64,000 bases of DNA from Sanguinoderma infundibulare (taxonomy: Eukaryota; Basidiomycota; Agaricomycetes; Polyporales; Polyporaceae), in NCBI GenBank assembly GCA_032821775.1, contig JAVLRN010000002.1, positions 1,426,001 to 1,490,000 of the forward strand, in the 5' to 3' direction. Below the pieces are notes generated by a model. The model saw only the letters and a program-made list of their open reading frames with translations. It was not told where the DNA came from and did no database searches. Below, one piece after another: positions 62,403 to 64,000 of the stretch (position 1 is its first letter; each line of letters opens with the position of its first letter). Both the position numbers and the translations under genes were made by a program.

Positions 62403-64000
62403 ATGGCCTCTCATATCGACCCTGAAAAGGGCGAGGAATCGCAACCCCTCCTCGTCGATTCGTCGTCCGATGAGTCAAAAAGCGTCCCAAAGGTCCCCAG
62501 CAAGGACAAGAAATGTCGAGTTTGGCACATCGTGGTCTGTGCCTTGTGCGCTGTCCTTGTTATCCGTGCCTTGGCTCGTTCCCGACGTTACGGACGGTCA
62601 AATGCGAGTCATTCCAAGCCTTCCATCAACCTTTTGTCATATGCTGACCCTATCCCTGCACTCGCTCTGCTCCTTATATACAGTGCAGCCGCGGACGGGG
62701 ACCCCACCCGGCCCAGGTGCGCTACGACAGTATGCAATGTCTAGACAGCATCAACTTCGAGACCATGGCCGCTCCGGAGAGTGAAGAAGGGTGGCCGCAC
62801 CGTGCGCATACATCCATGTCGCTCCCCACGTTCGCGGAAGAGTTGTCGTTCATCGCCAAGGGCGACTTCTCCTATGGCACCTTCCAGATCTCGCAGTCGG
62901 GAGATGTTTCGTCCGAGGCGATCGTGGACGTCTCTATCCTCTACCGCCAGCCTGACGTGTTGAATGCGACGATGTGTCGGTTCCGCCACTCAGAGAACAA
63001 GTGGGGGTTCGGTGTCTTCGTGAGTTGTATTCGTTTCGTGCGAGAACGATTCGCGGTTGCTAACACCACGATGCTGCGATCCGATAGACACCCGACTGGT
63101 TTAGCGCTAAGCTAGGACAGAAGATTCAAGTCGATATTAACGTCCGCCTTCCTGCTAACGCAGAGCCAGACAAGCCGCTCAGGATCAAGGAGCTACGCAC
63201 GTACCTGCCCAAGTATGCGCACGTCTTGGGGGACTTGTCGCAGTCGGTGCATTTCGACAAAGTCCATCTCACAACTCACGACCGGGGGATCGAAGCTGAG
63301 GTACGTGGCGTTGATGATCCCAGCGACGTTTTCTCGCCCGCTCAACAGAATATTATATGTAGAACCTGCGCGCGGACACGATCAAAGTCGAAACGGGCGT
63401 TGGCGCGATCATTGGCACATACAACGCCACTGAACTGCTTGTGCTTGCCACCGCCAACGCGCCCATCATGGTGCGCGCGAACCTGGTTGGAAGCAACGAG
63501 AGCATCGCACGTATGTTCTTGGAGACGAGCAATAAGTACGTGCTCGACTGAGCTTTCGCGATCCTTGGCATCTCATCTCATCGACGCATCTTGTAGCATC
63601 ATCGACAGCCATATTGGCCTGTACTCGAATGCCTCAGACGGCGCCCGGGGTGCATTCGAAGTCACGGCGCGGACTGTGAACTCGCCGCTCAACATTGCAT
63701 TTGTTGACGCCCCTATCGACTCTACCTTGACCGCCGCCATCAGCACCTCGAACTCCCCCGCGCAAGTATCGCTGCACAAGACGTATGAGGGGACCTTCTC
63801 CCTCATCAGCTCGATGTTCTTCCGCCCGGCAGTTGATTGGGATGCGCATGTTGAGGATCCTGCAGGACGCGACCGCGAGAGGACGGTCAAGGTGGACTCG
63901 GTGAAGGGCTCCTTGTTATCCGGCAACGTGTTTTGGGGTGAGGAAGACAAGTCGTACAAAGGGAGCGTCTCTGTAGGGACGTCGAACTCGCCGCTTAGGC
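62403..64000 (+). CDS. DUF7330-type single-pass membrane protein (3' end outside the window)
   Basis: Exons 62403-62596, 62689-63019, 63088-63300, 63363-63535 and 63597 to the window end. The cytosolic segment is acidic (PEKGEESQPLL), followed by a membrane helix (HIVVCALCAVLVIRALA). The ectodomain begins MQCLDSINFETM and continues with repeated strand-turn units containing NAP/NSP turns (VLATANAPIMVRANL, ARTVNSPLNIAF, AISTSNSPAQVSLH, VGTSNSPL). The first splice junction is the weakest part of the model. It is adjacent to and in the same orientation as the shortened copy at 58.5 kb, separated only by the F-box gene. Confidence 0.72.

Noticed and set aside
1..64000. CRISPR arrays, bacterial operons, rRNA genes
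   Set aside because: None seen; the window is eukaryotic. tRNA genes were looked for by eye only and none was recognised, so a tRNA could have been missed.

Overview
The window is nuclear DNA of a filamentous basidiomycete, most likely an Agaricomycete of the wood-decay type. Genes are split by many short GT-AG introns (about 49-75 bp, often with CTNAC branch points). Families typical of these fungi recur: F-box/leucine-rich proteins, DUF6533 seven-helix proteins, DUF7330-type membrane proteins, a fungal tyrosine-recombinase relic, exo-polygalacturonases and a chromovirus LTR retrotransposon. Exon structures were assembled by hand from splice signals, reading-frame closure and protein similarity remembered from known families; no search was run.

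Layout. 0-5 kb: the 5' part of a DUF7330-type gene, then a divergent pair, a two-helix membrane protein (-) and an exo-polygalacturonase (+). 5-7 kb: a small homeodomain-like gene with one in-frame stop. 7.1-16.2 kb: a complete Ty3/gypsy chromovirus with identical 354-bp LTRs and a 5-bp target duplication, carrying two extra ORFs before gag and two small Cys-rich ORFs after pol. 16.7-18.6 kb: a remnant of a polygalacturonase 3' end, tail to tail with an F-box gene. 19-22 kb: a succinate/fumarate mitochondrial carrier with a mariner-type MITE in one intron and a 1.2-kb intron. 22-25 kb: gene-poor. 25.2-28.2 kb: relics of a tyrosine recombinase and a flavin monooxygenase, then an unusual class-I aminoacyl-tRNA-synthetase-like gene. 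29.6-31.3 kb: a DUF6533 receptor-like protein and a small unknown gene. 31.5-44.4 kb: a gene-dense block with a RING-DM9/DUF3421 protein, queuosine salvage protein, AsnRS, Erv2-type sulfhydryl oxidase, Dph5, an F-box/LRR protein and LSM4. 45.1-46.9 kb: a second DUF7330-type gene. 47-53.4 kb: an inverted second copy of the F-box, polygalacturonase and membrane-protein genes. 53.7-64 kb: an ASCH-domain protein, a small conserved-looking protein, two more F-box genes and two more DUF7330-type genes, the last cut by the window end.

The main structural feature is a large inverted duplication. Membrane protein, exo-polygalacturonase and F-box gene occur on the left (about 0.9-5.0 and 16.7-18.8 kb) and in reverse order on the right (about 47.1-53.4 kb). 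The left copy is split by about 12 kb that includes the retrotransposon. Two further polygalacturonase 3'-end remnants (16.7 and 47.0 kb) show that more copies once existed. Several genes between the arms act in translation or RNA biology (AsnRS, queuosine salvage, Dph5, LSM4, the aaRS-like protein); whether that grouping means anything is not shown by the sequence.
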